NCBI GenBank assembly: GCA_014695325.1
Contig: JACJNZ010000048.1
Location: forward strand, 62,001-126,000
DNA from: Cyanobacteria bacterium FACHB-502
GTDB lineage: Bacteria > Cyanobacteriota > Cyanobacteriia > Elainellales > Elainellaceae
Direction of reading: 5' to 3'
Length of the DNA: 64,000 bases
Numbering within the stretch: the first letter of the stretch is position 1; each line of letters opens with the position of its first letter. Below the pieces are notes generated by a model, which was not told the DNA's origin, searched no databases, and saw only the letters and a program-made list of their open reading frames with translations. A program made the position numbers and the translations under genes. Below, piece after piece: positions 36,443-45,256 of this stretch.

Positions 36443-36931
36443 TTAGCCGAGCAGACCACCGCTGAGCAAAGCGGTTTCAGGCTGTTGAGCTTGAGCCAGC
36501 AGCAGCATTGGCCTGAGCAGATTCATTGCCTTGCTGTCTAAGGTTTGAGTTAGCCTTAGATTCAGGTAGTGATAAAGGGTCGCGTCAATCGCTTCAGTGT
36601 TGTAAATGTGGCTCATTTCACTGAACCAGGTAACATATCGATCACACACAATCCGATCGTCGTTCATCAGCATTCCCATCGCGCAGTAGCGCAGCATCAG
36701 CACTGCATTTTTAATACTGCGTTCTAAAAGCTCAGTTTTTTCTTGGGGCATGGCCGCCTGAAGCTGATCCGCAACCCACTGCATAATGTCGATTTCACGA
36801 TCGCGCAGCATTCGGTAAATTTGAAGGCGATCGGGTAGAGAACCAACATACTGGTTCAGGAGCTTCAGTTCTTCTGGCTTAAGGAAGCGGTTTTCTGCGT
36901 TATCAAAAATGGATTCAAGAAAAGAATTCAT
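36443..36931 (-). CDS. Phycobiliprotein-fold protein without bilin cysteine (first)
   Basis: The 162-residue all-helical protein shows the phycobiliprotein globin-like pattern: helices ending in MLRYCAMGMLMNDDRIVCDR, aligned with phycobiliprotein [12 protein letters not shown]. The position of the bilin-binding Cys84 is Ser72 (ERSIKN), so it probably carries no thioether-linked bilin. It lies 87 bp after a small repeat protein gene. It is likely an slr0146-like member of the PAP operon. What it binds is unknown. Confidence 0.7.
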   Translation of the reverse strand: MNSFLESIFDNAENRFLKPEELKLLNQYVGSLPDRLQIYRMLRDREIDIMQWVADQLQAAMPQEKTELLERSIKNAVLMLRYCAMGMLMNDDRIVCDRYVTWFSEMSHIYNTEAIDATLYHYLNLRLTQTLDSKAMNLLRPMLLLAQAQQPETALLSGGLLG

Positions 36932-37018
36932 AAGCAGAGGATGAAGGGCAAAAGGAACGGCTGCAAACAGAGTTTAGATCCAGATCAAATTAGATTTCGG
37001 ATCAGATTTAGATTCAGA

Positions 37019-37345
37019 TCAAAACAAATCAGAAAAATCATCAAGCGTAAACGACTCAACAGAGGCAGGAAAAAGGGAGTCTTCCAGGGTTGTGGTGCAA
37101 TGCGGTTCTCCTTGTAAATGAAGCAGGCTGCCTTCCCAGTTGATGGTGCTAAAGAACTGGCTGACCGTCAGCATTAAACTGGCAGCAGGATCATCATCCG
37201 ACCCAGAAGATATCTGAAATTTATGCAGCTCCGGGGGTTGATTGTCCCAGTTGAAGTGGCTGAAGAACTGCTGGACAGACTGCTGCATCCAGGAATGATT
37301 TGAATGGGCTGAACCGTTGGGCAAGGAAAAGAGTGCATTGGTCAT
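37019..37345 (-). CDS. Small protein with two F-F-x3-N-W repeats
   Basis: The 108-residue protein has an internal duplication: SVQQFFSHFNWDN at 23-35 and TVSQFFSTINWEG at 60-72, each a helix ending in a conserved Asn-Trp. The C-terminus is acidic (SFTLDDFSDLF). It resembles the small slr0145 slot of the operon. Its start overlaps the stop of the upstream V4R gene by 4 bases (ATGA type), so the pair is translationally coupled. Confidence 0.7.
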   Translation of the reverse strand: MTNALFSLPNGSAHSNHSWMQQSVQQFFSHFNWDNQPPELHKFQISSGSDDDPAASLMLTVSQFFSTINWEGSLLHLQGEPHCTTTLEDSLFPASVESFTLDDFSDLF

Positions 37346-38043
37346 CGCAGCACCTCCCCGGCTTTTAGCCGTTTCTCAATATCTTTTGCGGTTGCGCCCT
37401 CGTTTAACCAAAATGTCGCTGCATCAATTCGCTCCTGTCCGCCGAGCAAGAATTTGCAGTAGGTTTCGCCCATTGAGTAGCACTGAATTTCGATGCAGCT
37501 TAGCTGTTTTCTAACTAACTCCGTGAAAAATCCGGCAAAGAGACCTGCGTAAAGATGACAGACAGGCTTCCCCACATCGCCAAGCGTTCGAGCAACGGCT
37601 GAATCGAAAATGTTAATAAACATAAAGCCCTGCTTTCGATCGCCCATATCCACTTCCCAGCGTCCCCACCCCTGCGATACAAAGGGCCACCACCAGGTTT
37701 CTAGCAGAAACAGCAGATTCGTTTGACGCATTCCACAATCGAACTCCTTTTCAAACCATTTCTCAAAGAAGAAAGCGTCTTTCTGACCCCACTCACAGCC
37801 GATCGTGTACATGGTAACGGCAGAGGCATCGCCCACTTCTTCTTCTAGCCCCTCGACCAAGCCAATAATAAAATCTTCAGTCGTTAAGATATTGTGGCTA
37901 CCATTCCAATCGACGATCGTCCCTTTATCAGGGTCGAAGTGAAAAAAGTCACGAAAGCCGTAGTGGTTATGCTTTTTGGGATGTTTCTGCCGGGCAGGAT
38001 TCGATGATTCTGTTAAGGTTGCTGCGGTTTTTGCGGTAATCAT
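37342..38043 (-). CDS. V4R-domain protein (second paralogue)
   Basis: The 233-residue protein has a helical N-terminal domain with an aromatic core (FLLETWWWPFVSQGWGRWE) and a V4R C-terminal domain (QLSCIEIQCYSMGETYCKFLLGG) whose cysteines match the family. It is probably the slr0144-like member. A 365-bp spacer lies upstream, so it may have its own promoter. Confidence 0.8.
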   Translation of the reverse strand: MITAKTAATLTESSNPARQKHPKKHNHYGFRDFFHFDPDKGTIVDWNGSHNILTTEDFIIGLVEGLEEEVGDASAVTMYTIGCEWGQKDAFFFEKWFEKEFDCGMRQTNLLFLLETWWWPFVSQGWGRWEVDMGDRKQGFMFINIFDSAVARTLGDVGKPVCHLYAGLFAGFFTELVRKQLSCIEIQCYSMGETYCKFLLGGQERIDAATFWLNEGATAKDIEKRLKAGEVLR

Positions 38044-38408
38044 AATTGTTTGGGTTTAACGGTCTTGGATTAAGCAGGGTATTTCGATGTCTGCTGAGGG
38101 CTGTAAAAATTGTTTGATTTGATAAAAAGCTGCGGATTGAGGAGCGAATGGCAGAAAGCCCAGCTTCACTAAAGAACTTGAAAAAATAGCCTTACCCATC
38201 CGGGTTTGTTACGGAGCTTTACGAGCTCTTTTCACAGTTTCTAACCGTAGAAAGCAAGATTTTACTGAACGCAAATTTGAAAATTAAGTTTGTGAGGAGT
38301 GACCTCTTTAAAGGTTAAGCAGGTTAAAGGTTAAACAGAAAGAAACTAGCTTTTGCTCTGCTGTCTAAGCGATCGCTCAAGAGCCATGAGCGCGAGGCGA
38401 TTTGCGGT
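38044..38408. other. Spacer within the PAP-like cluster, 365 bp
   Basis: No gene was found. It is the longest gap in the cluster and would suit an internal promoter for the V4R gene downstream. No T-run hairpin was seen that would separate the two halves. Confidence 0.4.
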
Positions 38409-38882
38409 TTAATTTACTGACCCTAAGGATTGGCGAGCGAGTTCGAGAATCGGGCAAAGTCGATCGGCTTGTTGAGCGGAAAGCTGCCGCTTAAAGACCT
38501 CTTGCATTAACTGATAAGTGACGCGACAGCTTTGCTGTGCCCCAAAAGCACGCATAATCTGAGGCCAGGATGAAAATTGCTCTTGCAGCGTCTCCAGGTC
38601 ATTAAACAGCATTGCGACTGCGCTATAGCGTAGCGTTCTTAGAGTGTCTTGTTTCCATTTGCTTGTAACATCTTCTGCGCCGTAATAGAAAAGTTTTGGG
38701 TCGATCAATTGCATTTTTGCATGGGTTTGCTGAACGATCGTAACTTCTATCTCTTGTAGTTTTTGATAGGTTTGCAGGCGTCGTAGATAGGACTTAACGT
38801 ACTCTGCAATAAACAAAAGTTCAGCATCGGTTGCATAGCGACCTTCCACGTCTCGACTCAAGCAATTGAGTTGACTCAGCAT
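38409..38882 (-). CDS. Phycobiliprotein-fold protein without bilin cysteine (second)
   Basis: The 157-residue helical protein aligns with allophycocyanin beta: EGRYATDAELLFIAEYVKSY, then DTLRTLRYSAVAMLFNDLET against [20 protein letters not shown]. The Cys84 position is Trp76, so covalent bilin attachment is unlikely. It is distinct in sequence from the other phycobiliprotein-like gene in the cluster. Its ribosome-binding site is duplicated just upstream. Role is unknown; cluster context suggests photosystem II assembly. Confidence 0.72.
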   Translation of the reverse strand: MLSQLNCLSRDVEGRYATDAELLFIAEYVKSYLRRLQTYQKLQEIEVTIVQQTHAKMQLIDPKLFYYGAEDVTSKWKQDTLRTLRYSAVAMLFNDLETLQEQFSSWPQIMRAFGAQQSCRVTYQLMQEVFKRQLSAQQADRLCPILELARQSLGSVN

Positions 38883-38908
38883 CTATACCTCCTGATCTAT
38901 ACCTCCTA
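38881..38908 (-). promoter_or_regulatory. Duplicated Shine-Dalgarno/spacer, two 14-bp units
   Basis: Read on the minus strand, AGGAGGTATAGAT occurs twice in tandem, the second copy abutting the ATG at 38882. On plus the units are ATCTATACCTCCTG (38881-38894) and ATCTATACCTCCTA (38895-38908). Both carry a full AGGAGG; the first lies 21 bases from the ATG and the nearer one 7, so only the near one has normal spacing. Confidence 0.85.
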
Positions 38909-39105
38909 CGAAAGGAACCTGTTTCTCAGTTTGCCCACTTTGAGAATTCAGATAACAAAAGGAGAACCTGCTGCTAGGTGACGGTTGAAGGCGAGGACTC
39001 AGACAGGGGAATGTTAATGCAGAGCAGTTTCACCCCAAAGTCTTACCCTTAAGAATGTGCATCAATGATCTGCAAATCCAGCATTTTAGGTTTGAGGATT
39101 TTGAG

Positions 39106-39591
39106 TTAGCTGTTGCTGCTGTGGGTAAAGAAGTCTGTATAGTTAAAGCTTGTGGTTGCTTCAATCTGTTTAAGCACTGAGCGAGTAATCAGCTTTCCTG
39201 CCTCAACCAGAATGTGCCCTGTCACGGGATGCAGCAGGTTTTGCTCTGCGCGTCGCCCAATGAGAGCCTCGATATCTTGAATCGAGTTAATGTACATTCC
39301 GGGGGGCAGTTCGACGACAACTCCATTTGCCAGGACTCGTGCCTGACAGGCGAGACGCGAATTCGTTTTGCAGGACGTAATCACTTCCAGCGTGCGCTGT
39401 TCTCGGCGATTAATGGGCGACAGTCCAGACATCCCATCTTTTACATAGATGTGGCAAGTCGCGCACATTCCGCGTCCGCCGCACTCCTTCAGCACATCTA
39501 AGTCTTTCTTCAGCAGCACCGAGAGTAGATTGCCATTGGTTTCGATCGCCGTCTCCTGCGCGATCGGTTCCAGTCGAACGATTTTCACCAT
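39106..39591 (-). CDS. [2Fe-2S] ferredoxin of the PAP-like cluster
   Basis: The 161-residue protein has an adrenodoxin-type cluster motif ECGGRGMCATC with C-x5-C-x2-C and the fourth Cys in SRLACQARV. A C-terminal extension (about 100-161) includes ALIGRRAEQNLLHPV. It corresponds to slr0148 of Synechocystis by context. It shares cysteine spacing with the psbB-adjacent ferredoxin in this window, but not its N-terminal extension. Confidence 0.85.
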   Translation of the reverse strand: MVKIVRLEPIAQETAIETNGNLLSVLLKKDLDVLKECGGRGMCATCHIYVKDGMSGLSPINRREQRTLEVITSCKTNSRLACQARVLANGVVVELPPGMYINSIQDIEALIGRRAEQNLLHPVTGHILVEAGKLITRSVLKQIEATTSFNYTDFFTHSSNS

Positions 39592-39645
39592 AGATTAAAA
39601 CTGCTCCAGAGCATAGGAATGAAAGACAAGGAAAACGGCTGCTTT

Positions 39646-40509
39646 TTAGGCTGGCTTATCTCGCAGGAGGAACTGTTGTTGAGCATTGAGTGCCTGCTGC
39701 CGTACTGTTTTAGGAAAGTCGCGCATCACCTTTGCACATCGCTGAATGAACGCTTCGACCCAATCCTGAATCCACTGCTGCTGTTCAGGCGTTAGCACTG
39801 CATTGTCTAACGTAGAAGCAGAAAAAGTGATTTGGGCAGAGCGTTCGACCTGAAACTGCTGGAGCCAGGGAGTATCGGGGCGAGTTGCTTTCCAGTAGTT
39901 TGTCACAACTGTTCCACCCAGGTATTGAATCGTAAATTGGCTCAGCTGATTCATGGCTGCGATCGTTTCTCTAACCGTAATGCCGAGGTCAGGTTGGGAG
40001 CTGGATCCTGATGCAGGAGCAGGAGGAGCCGTAAAGGGAGAAGCGAGCGACGAAGAACTAGACAGCCAGACCTCTGGGGGTACGGTTGGAACCGCTTCAA
40101 ACTTCGCTTGCTGCCAGTAGTCTTGCTTTGAGAGCGTTGTGCTGCCTGCTAATAAGCGGAAGGTCGCGATCGAATTGACAATGTCTTGTTGCAGTTCCTG
40201 CTTGAGCTGTTCAATGGCTTCTGCATAGGAGGAATAGACAAGGCCACGGGTAGTAAGAACAAGCAGAATAATGCCGTGCTCGAGTTTGTAAAGGTAAACT
40301 TGCTGCCCGCTAAACTGGAACTCAAAAAATTTGAAACCGGGCGGAGTCGTATTAACCACCTGCTGGATCCCGCGTACCAGGGCTTCTTTTTGCTGAAAAT
40401 TGAGCCTTTGATCTATGCCACAAAAGTAGGGACGCGATCGTCCATCCATCAGGGCAACTCCAGCAACCCCCGGTAAATTGAGAAAGTTTTGGACAACCTC
40501 CCGCCTCAT
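39646..40509 (-). CDS. Roadblock/LC7-like protein of the PAP-like cluster
   Basis: Residues 1-110 resemble a roadblock/LC7 fold (FLNLPGVAGVALMDGRSRPY, VYLYKLEHGIILLVLTTRG). A linker of Ser/Pro and a C-terminal helical domain follow (about 180-287, QQQWIQDWVEAFIQRC). The start is taken as ATG 40509; a TTG at 40524 would add 5 residues. It is the first gene of the same-strand cluster and divergent from rbcR. Its closest counterpart in Synechocystis may be slr0149, which is uncertain. Confidence 0.6.
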   Translation of the reverse strand: MRREVVQNFLNLPGVAGVALMDGRSRPYFCGIDQRLNFQQKEALVRGIQQVVNTTPPGFKFFEFQFSGQQVYLYKLEHGIILLVLTTRGLVYSSYAEAIEQLKQELQQDIVNSIATFRLLAGSTTLSKQDYWQQAKFEAVPTVPPEVWLSSSSSLASPFTAPPAPASGSSSQPDLGITVRETIAAMNQLSQFTIQYLGGTVVTNYWKATRPDTPWLQQFQVERSAQITFSASTLDNAVLTPEQQQWIQDWVEAFIQRCAKVMRDFPKTVRQQALNAQQQFLLRDKPA

Positions 40510-41026
40510 AAAGCCTGAAATCAACTTTTGCTAAACCGTTGCTAAAGCGTGAACGAAGTCGACTAACTGAGAAATGACAGGGACAGCCCCTTGCTCACTG
40601 CCTTAGGCAGAATTGCAAACGCTGACTTCCTCAGTCTTTTCAATCTCGACTCATTTGGGCTCATTTGATCGATGCTACCCCTGAGTATGCCAGTATAGGG
40701 GCATGACGATCGCGATGTATCTTCAGGAGATGCTTTCAGCAGCCCTCCTTAATTTAAAGAGGACGATAGCTTAAAGCTGCTTCTGCAATACTATGATTCC
40801 CAATCTTGCTCATCCAAATACGTTGGCTCCTCGTTTTGTTCTATTGGCGTTAATTTCTTCGATCGATCAAATTATCCTGCGGTTTCTAGCGATCGAGAAC
40901 TGCTTCTCAGATGTCCGGTTTCCATTTAGACTTTGGATGAGTCATCGAATTGCTGTCTTTCCTTTTGTTTTGACCCCTTGATCTTGCTTCGTCTCCAGGC
41001 TTTTCTTCTCTTTAGATTTAGCAGCC
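40510..41026. other. Divergent control region between the PAP-like cluster and rbcR, 517 bp
   Basis: I see no supported gene. The region holds the promoters of both divergent units. LysR regulators often bind near their own gene, so an RbcR site here is plausible but was not identified. Confidence 0.45.
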
Positions 41027-42064
41027 ATGTCTGATCTTCCTTTCACTTTGGATCAGTTACGCATTCTTAAAGCCATTGCCGCCGAGGGTAGCTTTAAGCG
41101 TGCAGCCGATAGTCTGTACGTTTCTCAGCCTGCCGTTAGCCTTCAGGTGCAAAACCTGGAACGGCAATTAGATGTTCCTTTGTTTGACCGGGGGGGACGA
41201 CGGGCACAGCTTACCGAAGCGGGGCATTTGCTCCTGAACTACGGCGATCGAATCTTGAGTTTGTGTCAGGAAACTTGTCGGGCGATCGAAGACCTGCAAA
41301 ACCTTCAGGGCGGAACGTTGATTGTCGGTGCGAGTCAAACCACCGGAACCTATCTGCTGCCGCGAATGCTGGGGCTATTTCGGCAAAAGTACCCCGATGT
41401 TGCGGTTCAGCTTCACGTTCACTCGACTCGGCGAACTGCCTGGAGCGTAGCAAATGGACAGATCGATTTGGCAATTATCGGCGGTGAAATTCCACCCGAG
41501 CTGCAAGACTCGCTCGAAGTGATTCCCTACGCTGAAGATGAGATGGCACTGATTCTGCCAATGTTCCACTCGCTAGCGCAGGCAGACAAGATCGAGAAAG
41601 ATGATTTGTACAAGCTGCAATTTATCGCCCTTGATTCTCAGTCTACGATTCGGAAAGTCATTGATCAGGTGTTGACTCGCTGCGGCATTGAAACTCGGCG
41701 GCTCAAGATCGAGATGGAGCTGAACACGATCGAAGCGATTAAGAATGCGGTTCAATCGGGTTTGGGGGCAGCGTTTGTGTCAATTTCAGCGATCGAAAAA
41801 GAGCTTCAGCTTGGCGTGCTGCATCGTGCCGCGATCGAGGGAGTGGTGGTGAACCGAACGCTCTCTGTGATTACCAATCCCAACCGCTATCGCTCAAAAG
41901 CTGCTGAAGCCTTTACCAAAGAAATTCTGCCGCAGTTTTCGACCTACGAGTCGCCGCTCCAAGTCCTGGAAAAATCGAGGGAGAAAGTTATGGCAGACCA
42001 TTTGAATGTGAATGCGCTGGCACTGGAGGCAACGCTGGGTAAAGTGATTCAACTCGATGATTGA
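41027..42064 (+). CDS. rbcR: RuBisCO operon regulator RbcR (LysR type, Ycf30)
   Basis: The 345-residue LysR regulator starts [20 protein letters not shown] and has the winged helix [21 protein letters not shown], followed by the cofactor domain ([20 protein letters not shown]). It matches cyanobacterial and chloroplast Ycf30/RbcR, which activates rbcL-rbcS and carbon-fixation genes. The extended C-terminus ([20 protein letters not shown]) is also family-typical. It is divergent from the PAP-like cluster. Confidence 0.92.
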   Translation: MSDLPFTLDQLRILKAIAAEGSFKRAADSLYVSQPAVSLQVQNLERQLDVPLFDRGGRRAQLTEAGHLLLNYGDRILSLCQETCRAIEDLQNLQGGTLIVGASQTTGTYLLPRMLGLFRQKYPDVAVQLHVHSTRRTAWSVANGQIDLAIIGGEIPPELQDSLEVIPYAEDEMALILPMFHSLAQADKIEKDDLYKLQFIALDSQSTIRKVIDQVLTRCGIETRRLKIEMELNTIEAIKNAVQSGLGAAFVSISAIEKELQLGVLHRAAIEGVVVNRTLSVITNPNRYRSKAAEAFTKEILPQFSTYESPLQVLEKSREKVMADHLNVNALALEATLGKVIQLDD

Positions 42065-42150
42065 TCCAGTTCGATCACTCAGCAGGCTGACGCAAAGGAT
42101 TGATTCAAGCAGTTGATTCTCAGGCAGTTATGGCGCAGAATTGAGGACTT

Positions 42151-43701
42151 ATGGAAGTGTACTGCACCCGCCCAAGTTGTCCTCGTCCGCTCAATCACTT
42201 TGCCGACCTCGATACTCCGGCAACGCTGAGAACGATTCCTCAAAAATACTGCACGGCTTGCGGTCTGGAGCTTTTACTCGCAGGTCGCTACTTTCCTGTG
42301 AAAGTGCTGGGGCAGGGCGGTTTTGGCACAGCGTATCTGGCACGCGATCGCTATACTCCGGCGATGCGGTTTTGCGTCGTCAAGCAGTTTCAACCTTCAA
42401 ACCACCTCACTGCTCAGCAGCTTCAGCTTGCTCAAAACCTGTTTGAACGAGAAGGTCAGGTGCTAGAAGAACTGGGAACTAATCCGCAGATTCCTGATTT
42501 GCTGGCTTTCTTTGCGCTACCCGTAACGCGCCGCTTCCCCGATGATCCTGATCAGTTTTTTTATCTGGTTCAGGAGTTTATCGACGGGCAGAATTTGGAA
42601 CAAGAACTCGAACAGCAGGGACGCTTTTCGGAAGCAAAAATTCTGGAACTGCTTCAAAGCTTGCTGCCCGTGCTGCAATTCGTTCACGATCGCGGCTCGA
42701 TTCATCGCGATATTAAGCCTTCCAACGTGATGCGCCGCAAAGACGGAACTCTATTTCTGTTAGACTTTGGCGCAGTCAAGCAGGCAACCTCTGCAACGCC
42801 AGGGCAGGCACAGCCCTCCTCGACGGGTATCTACTCAATGGGCTTTGCTCCGCCGGAACAGATGAAGGGGAATCAGGTTTATCCGGCAACCGATTTGTAT
42901 GCCCTTGCTGTCACTTGTCTAATGCTGCTAACCAGAGAACAGCCCCAGGATCTCTACGATACCTACCGGGACGAGTGGAACTGGCGATCGTATGTGACGG
43001 TGAGCGATCGGCTGGCGACCGTGCTCGATCGGCTGCTGCTGCCCACTCCAAGCCAACGCTTTCAATCTGCCAGTGAAGTGTTGGCTGCCCTACACCCTTC
43101 GAGTTCGCCTGGGTCTGTTCCTGCGGTCACTCCAACGGCTGCGCCTGTTCGCCCGGCTCCGGGTCAAGTTGCTAAATCAGGTTCGATCGGCACGGCAATT
43201 CAAACGCCGCCTGCGGCAAGCCCAGTCCCAGTTTCTACTCCGGCTCCTGCACCAACGCCCACCCCCAAGCCTGCGCCCAAGTCCAAACCGACTCGCAAAC
43301 CCTTTTCTACGCTGGAATATCTTTACAATGCGGCTTTTACAGGATTTGAAGGGGGATTGGTGACGATCGCGCTGGCAAGCTTGCTAGGAACGATTGCTTT
43401 TACGCCGACTTTCTGGTTAATTTTGATGGCGATCGGGGCGGGATTGGTGATAGCTCAGGCATTGCGCTGGATCGAGCGAATTGATTTATTGCTGATTGCG
43501 GGCGGGTCGATTGCCGCCATTTTCTTTCTGCCGTTTCTGCGCGATGTTTTGCCGCGTGCGCCGTTTTTACGCACTCTGCTGGCAACGACAGGAAGCCCTC
43601 TGCAAACCATTCTGATTGCTGCCGGAGTGACTGCCCTGACGGTAGTTTTTGTAGCGATCGTGTTTCGGTTGGTTTACAAACTGGTTGCCAGATTACTCTA
43701 A
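42151..43701 (+). CDS. 4-Cys-prefix Ser/Thr kinase with C-terminal membrane segments
   Basis: The 516-residue protein starts with a zinc-ribbon-like prefix (CTRPSCPRP and KYCTACGLEL, four Cys pairs of C-x4-C and C-x2-C). A Hanks kinase domain follows at about 50-310 (GQGGFGTAYLARDR, VVKQF, HRDIKPSNVM, DFGAVKQ, GFAPPEQ). A Pro/Ala/Thr linker leads to about four C-terminal membrane helices (about 410-516). It is 58 bp before the periplasmic-binding protein gene. Substrates are unknown. Confidence 0.87.
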   Translation: MEVYCTRPSCPRPLNHFADLDTPATLRTIPQKYCTACGLELLLAGRYFPVKVLGQGGFGTAYLARDRYTPAMRFCVVKQFQPSNHLTAQQLQLAQNLFEREGQVLEELGTNPQIPDLLAFFALPVTRRFPDDPDQFFYLVQEFIDGQNLEQELEQQGRFSEAKILELLQSLLPVLQFVHDRGSIHRDIKPSNVMRRKDGTLFLLDFGAVKQATSATPGQAQPSSTGIYSMGFAPPEQMKGNQVYPATDLYALAVTCLMLLTREQPQDLYDTYRDEWNWRSYVTVSDRLATVLDRLLLPTPSQRFQSASEVLAALHPSSSPGSVPAVTPTAAPVRPAPGQVAKSGSIGTAIQTPPAASPVPVSTPAPAPTPTPKPAPKSKPTRKPFSTLEYLYNAAFTGFEGGLVTIALASLLGTIAFTPTFWLILMAIGAGLVIAQALRWIERIDLLLIAGGSIAAIFFLPFLRDVLPRAPFLRTLLATTGSPLQTILIAAGVTALTVVFVAIVFRLVYKLVARLL

Positions 43702-43759
43702 ACCGCTAAAAAGTGGCTAATCTGAGATTAAATTTGCATCGCCGCTTTGTGTCGCCACT

Positions 43760-45175
43760 ATGTCCCAGAAGAATGAAACGCCTGCCCTGATTGTTGCCTT
43801 GCTGCTGACGGCTCTGCTGCTTGGGGGCGGGGGATGGTTGCTGTTTAATCGGTTTTTTCAGTCGGGAGTTCCCGGTGTCGCTTCGTCAGATGGTCAGTCG
43901 GGAAATTCTTCAGAAGTAACTCCCGATCGCTTTAGCGATGGAACACAGCTTCTCGACCCCAGCAACGCCTCGCCGGAAAAGCAGGCAGGAATTGCCGCGA
44001 TCGGTGCAGGGAATTTTGAACAGGCAGTTCAGGATTTGACGACGAGCCTGCAAGTGAACCGTAACGACCCGGAAGCGTTGATTTACCTCAATAATGCCCA
44101 GATCGGTCAGCAGAAATCCTATACGATCGCCGTTGCAGTCCCAATGGCAACTTCCCTCAGTACCGCTCAGGAAATTCTGCGGGGTGTAGCGCAGTCGCAA
44201 GCAGAGGTGAATCGGGCAGGGGGAATCAATGGGGTTCCGCTCAAGGTGAAAATTGCCAGCGATGATAGTAGTCCTGCCCTGGCTCCGGCGGTGGCTCGAT
44301 CGCTAATCGAGGATGGCTCAGTTCTGGGGGTTGTCGGTCACTTTAGCAGCGGAGCTTCCCTGGCAGCAGGAGAAGTGTATCAGCAGGGTGGACTGGTAAT
44401 GATCTCGCCCACCAGCACAGCGGTGCAGCTCTCGAATTTGGGTGACTTTGTGTTTCGGACGGTGCCCAGCGATCGGTTTTCGGCAACAACGCTGTCTCGC
44501 TATATGCTCACCAATTTGCAACGTCGGAATGCAGCCATCTTTTTCGACTCTAGCAGTCAGTACAGCCTTTCATTAAAAGAAGAGTTTACGACAGCGGTGG
44601 CAAATGATGGCGGGCAGGTGGTCGCTGACTTTGATCTGAACAATCCTGGCTTTAGTGCGTCTAATGCGATCGAGCAGGCAAGGCGACAGGGCGCAGAAGT
44701 TTTGGTCTTGCTATCGAGCAGCAGCGTCTTAAATTTGGCACTGCAGGTCGTCACCGTGAATCAGCGGAAGTTGCCTTTGCTCGCAGGCGATGATCTTTAT
44801 GATCCAAAAACGCTGGAGGTTGGTGGTGCGGCAGCAGAGGGAATGGTTGTCGCAGTGCCGTGGATTCTGCTTGCCGATCCGAATTCTGCGTTTGCCCAAC
44901 AGTCCAGACAGTTTTGGGGGGGTGATGTCAACTGGCGAACCGCGATGGCTTACGATGCGGCGCAAGTTCTGATCACAGGTTTGAAACAGAACCCAACGCG
45001 ACAGGGCATTCAGCAGACCCTCACGGCTCCGAACTTTTCGCTGTTAGGTGCAACAGGAACCGTTCGCTTTTTGTCTTCGGGCGATCGCAGTCAGCCAATG
45101 CAGTTAGTGACGGTAAAACCTGGCACGCGATCGGGCTATGAGTTTGATTTTGTGCCCGTCACGCCATCGTTGTGA
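43760..45175 (+). CDS. Membrane-tethered type-I periplasmic-binding protein with TPR-like repeat
   Basis: The 471-residue protein has an N-terminal anchor (about 10-30), a TPR-like unit (GNFEQAVQDLTTSLQVNRND), and a Leu/Ile/Val-binding-protein fold (IAVAVPMATSLSTAQEILRG, VVGHFSSGASLAAGEVYQQG, VFRTVPSDRF). Such domains bind small ligands such as amino acids. No transporter genes adjoin it, and it follows the kinase by 58 bp in the same direction. A receptor for that kinase is an attractive inference but not shown. Confidence 0.82.
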   Translation: MSQKNETPALIVALLLTALLLGGGGWLLFNRFFQSGVPGVASSDGQSGNSSEVTPDRFSDGTQLLDPSNASPEKQAGIAAIGAGNFEQAVQDLTTSLQVNRNDPEALIYLNNAQIGQQKSYTIAVAVPMATSLSTAQEILRGVAQSQAEVNRAGGINGVPLKVKIASDDSSPALAPAVARSLIEDGSVLGVVGHFSSGASLAAGEVYQQGGLVMISPTSTAVQLSNLGDFVFRTVPSDRFSATTLSRYMLTNLQRRNAAIFFDSSSQYSLSLKEEFTTAVANDGGQVVADFDLNNPGFSASNAIEQARRQGAEVLVLLSSSSVLNLALQVVTVNQRKLPLLAGDDLYDPKTLEVGGAAAEGMVVAVPWILLADPNSAFAQQSRQFWGGDVNWRTAMAYDAAQVLITGLKQNPTRQGIQQTLTAPNFSLLGATGTVRFLSSGDRSQPMQLVTVKPGTRSGYEFDFVPVTPSL

Positions 45176-45189
45176 AACTGCATAGAGCC

Positions 45190-45215
45190 AAAAAAGGTGG
45201 ACAAGTTGCCCACCT
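45190..45215 (-). terminator. Terminator of gyrA
   Basis: On the minus strand AGGTGG pairs with CCACCT and is followed by TTTTTTGG. It lies about 42 bases beyond the gyrA stop. The opposite side is the end of the periplasmic-binding protein gene. Confidence 0.75.
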
Positions 45216-45256
45216 ACAGGAGTTATTTGGTTACAGCAAACGCTAGTCCGCAAACC

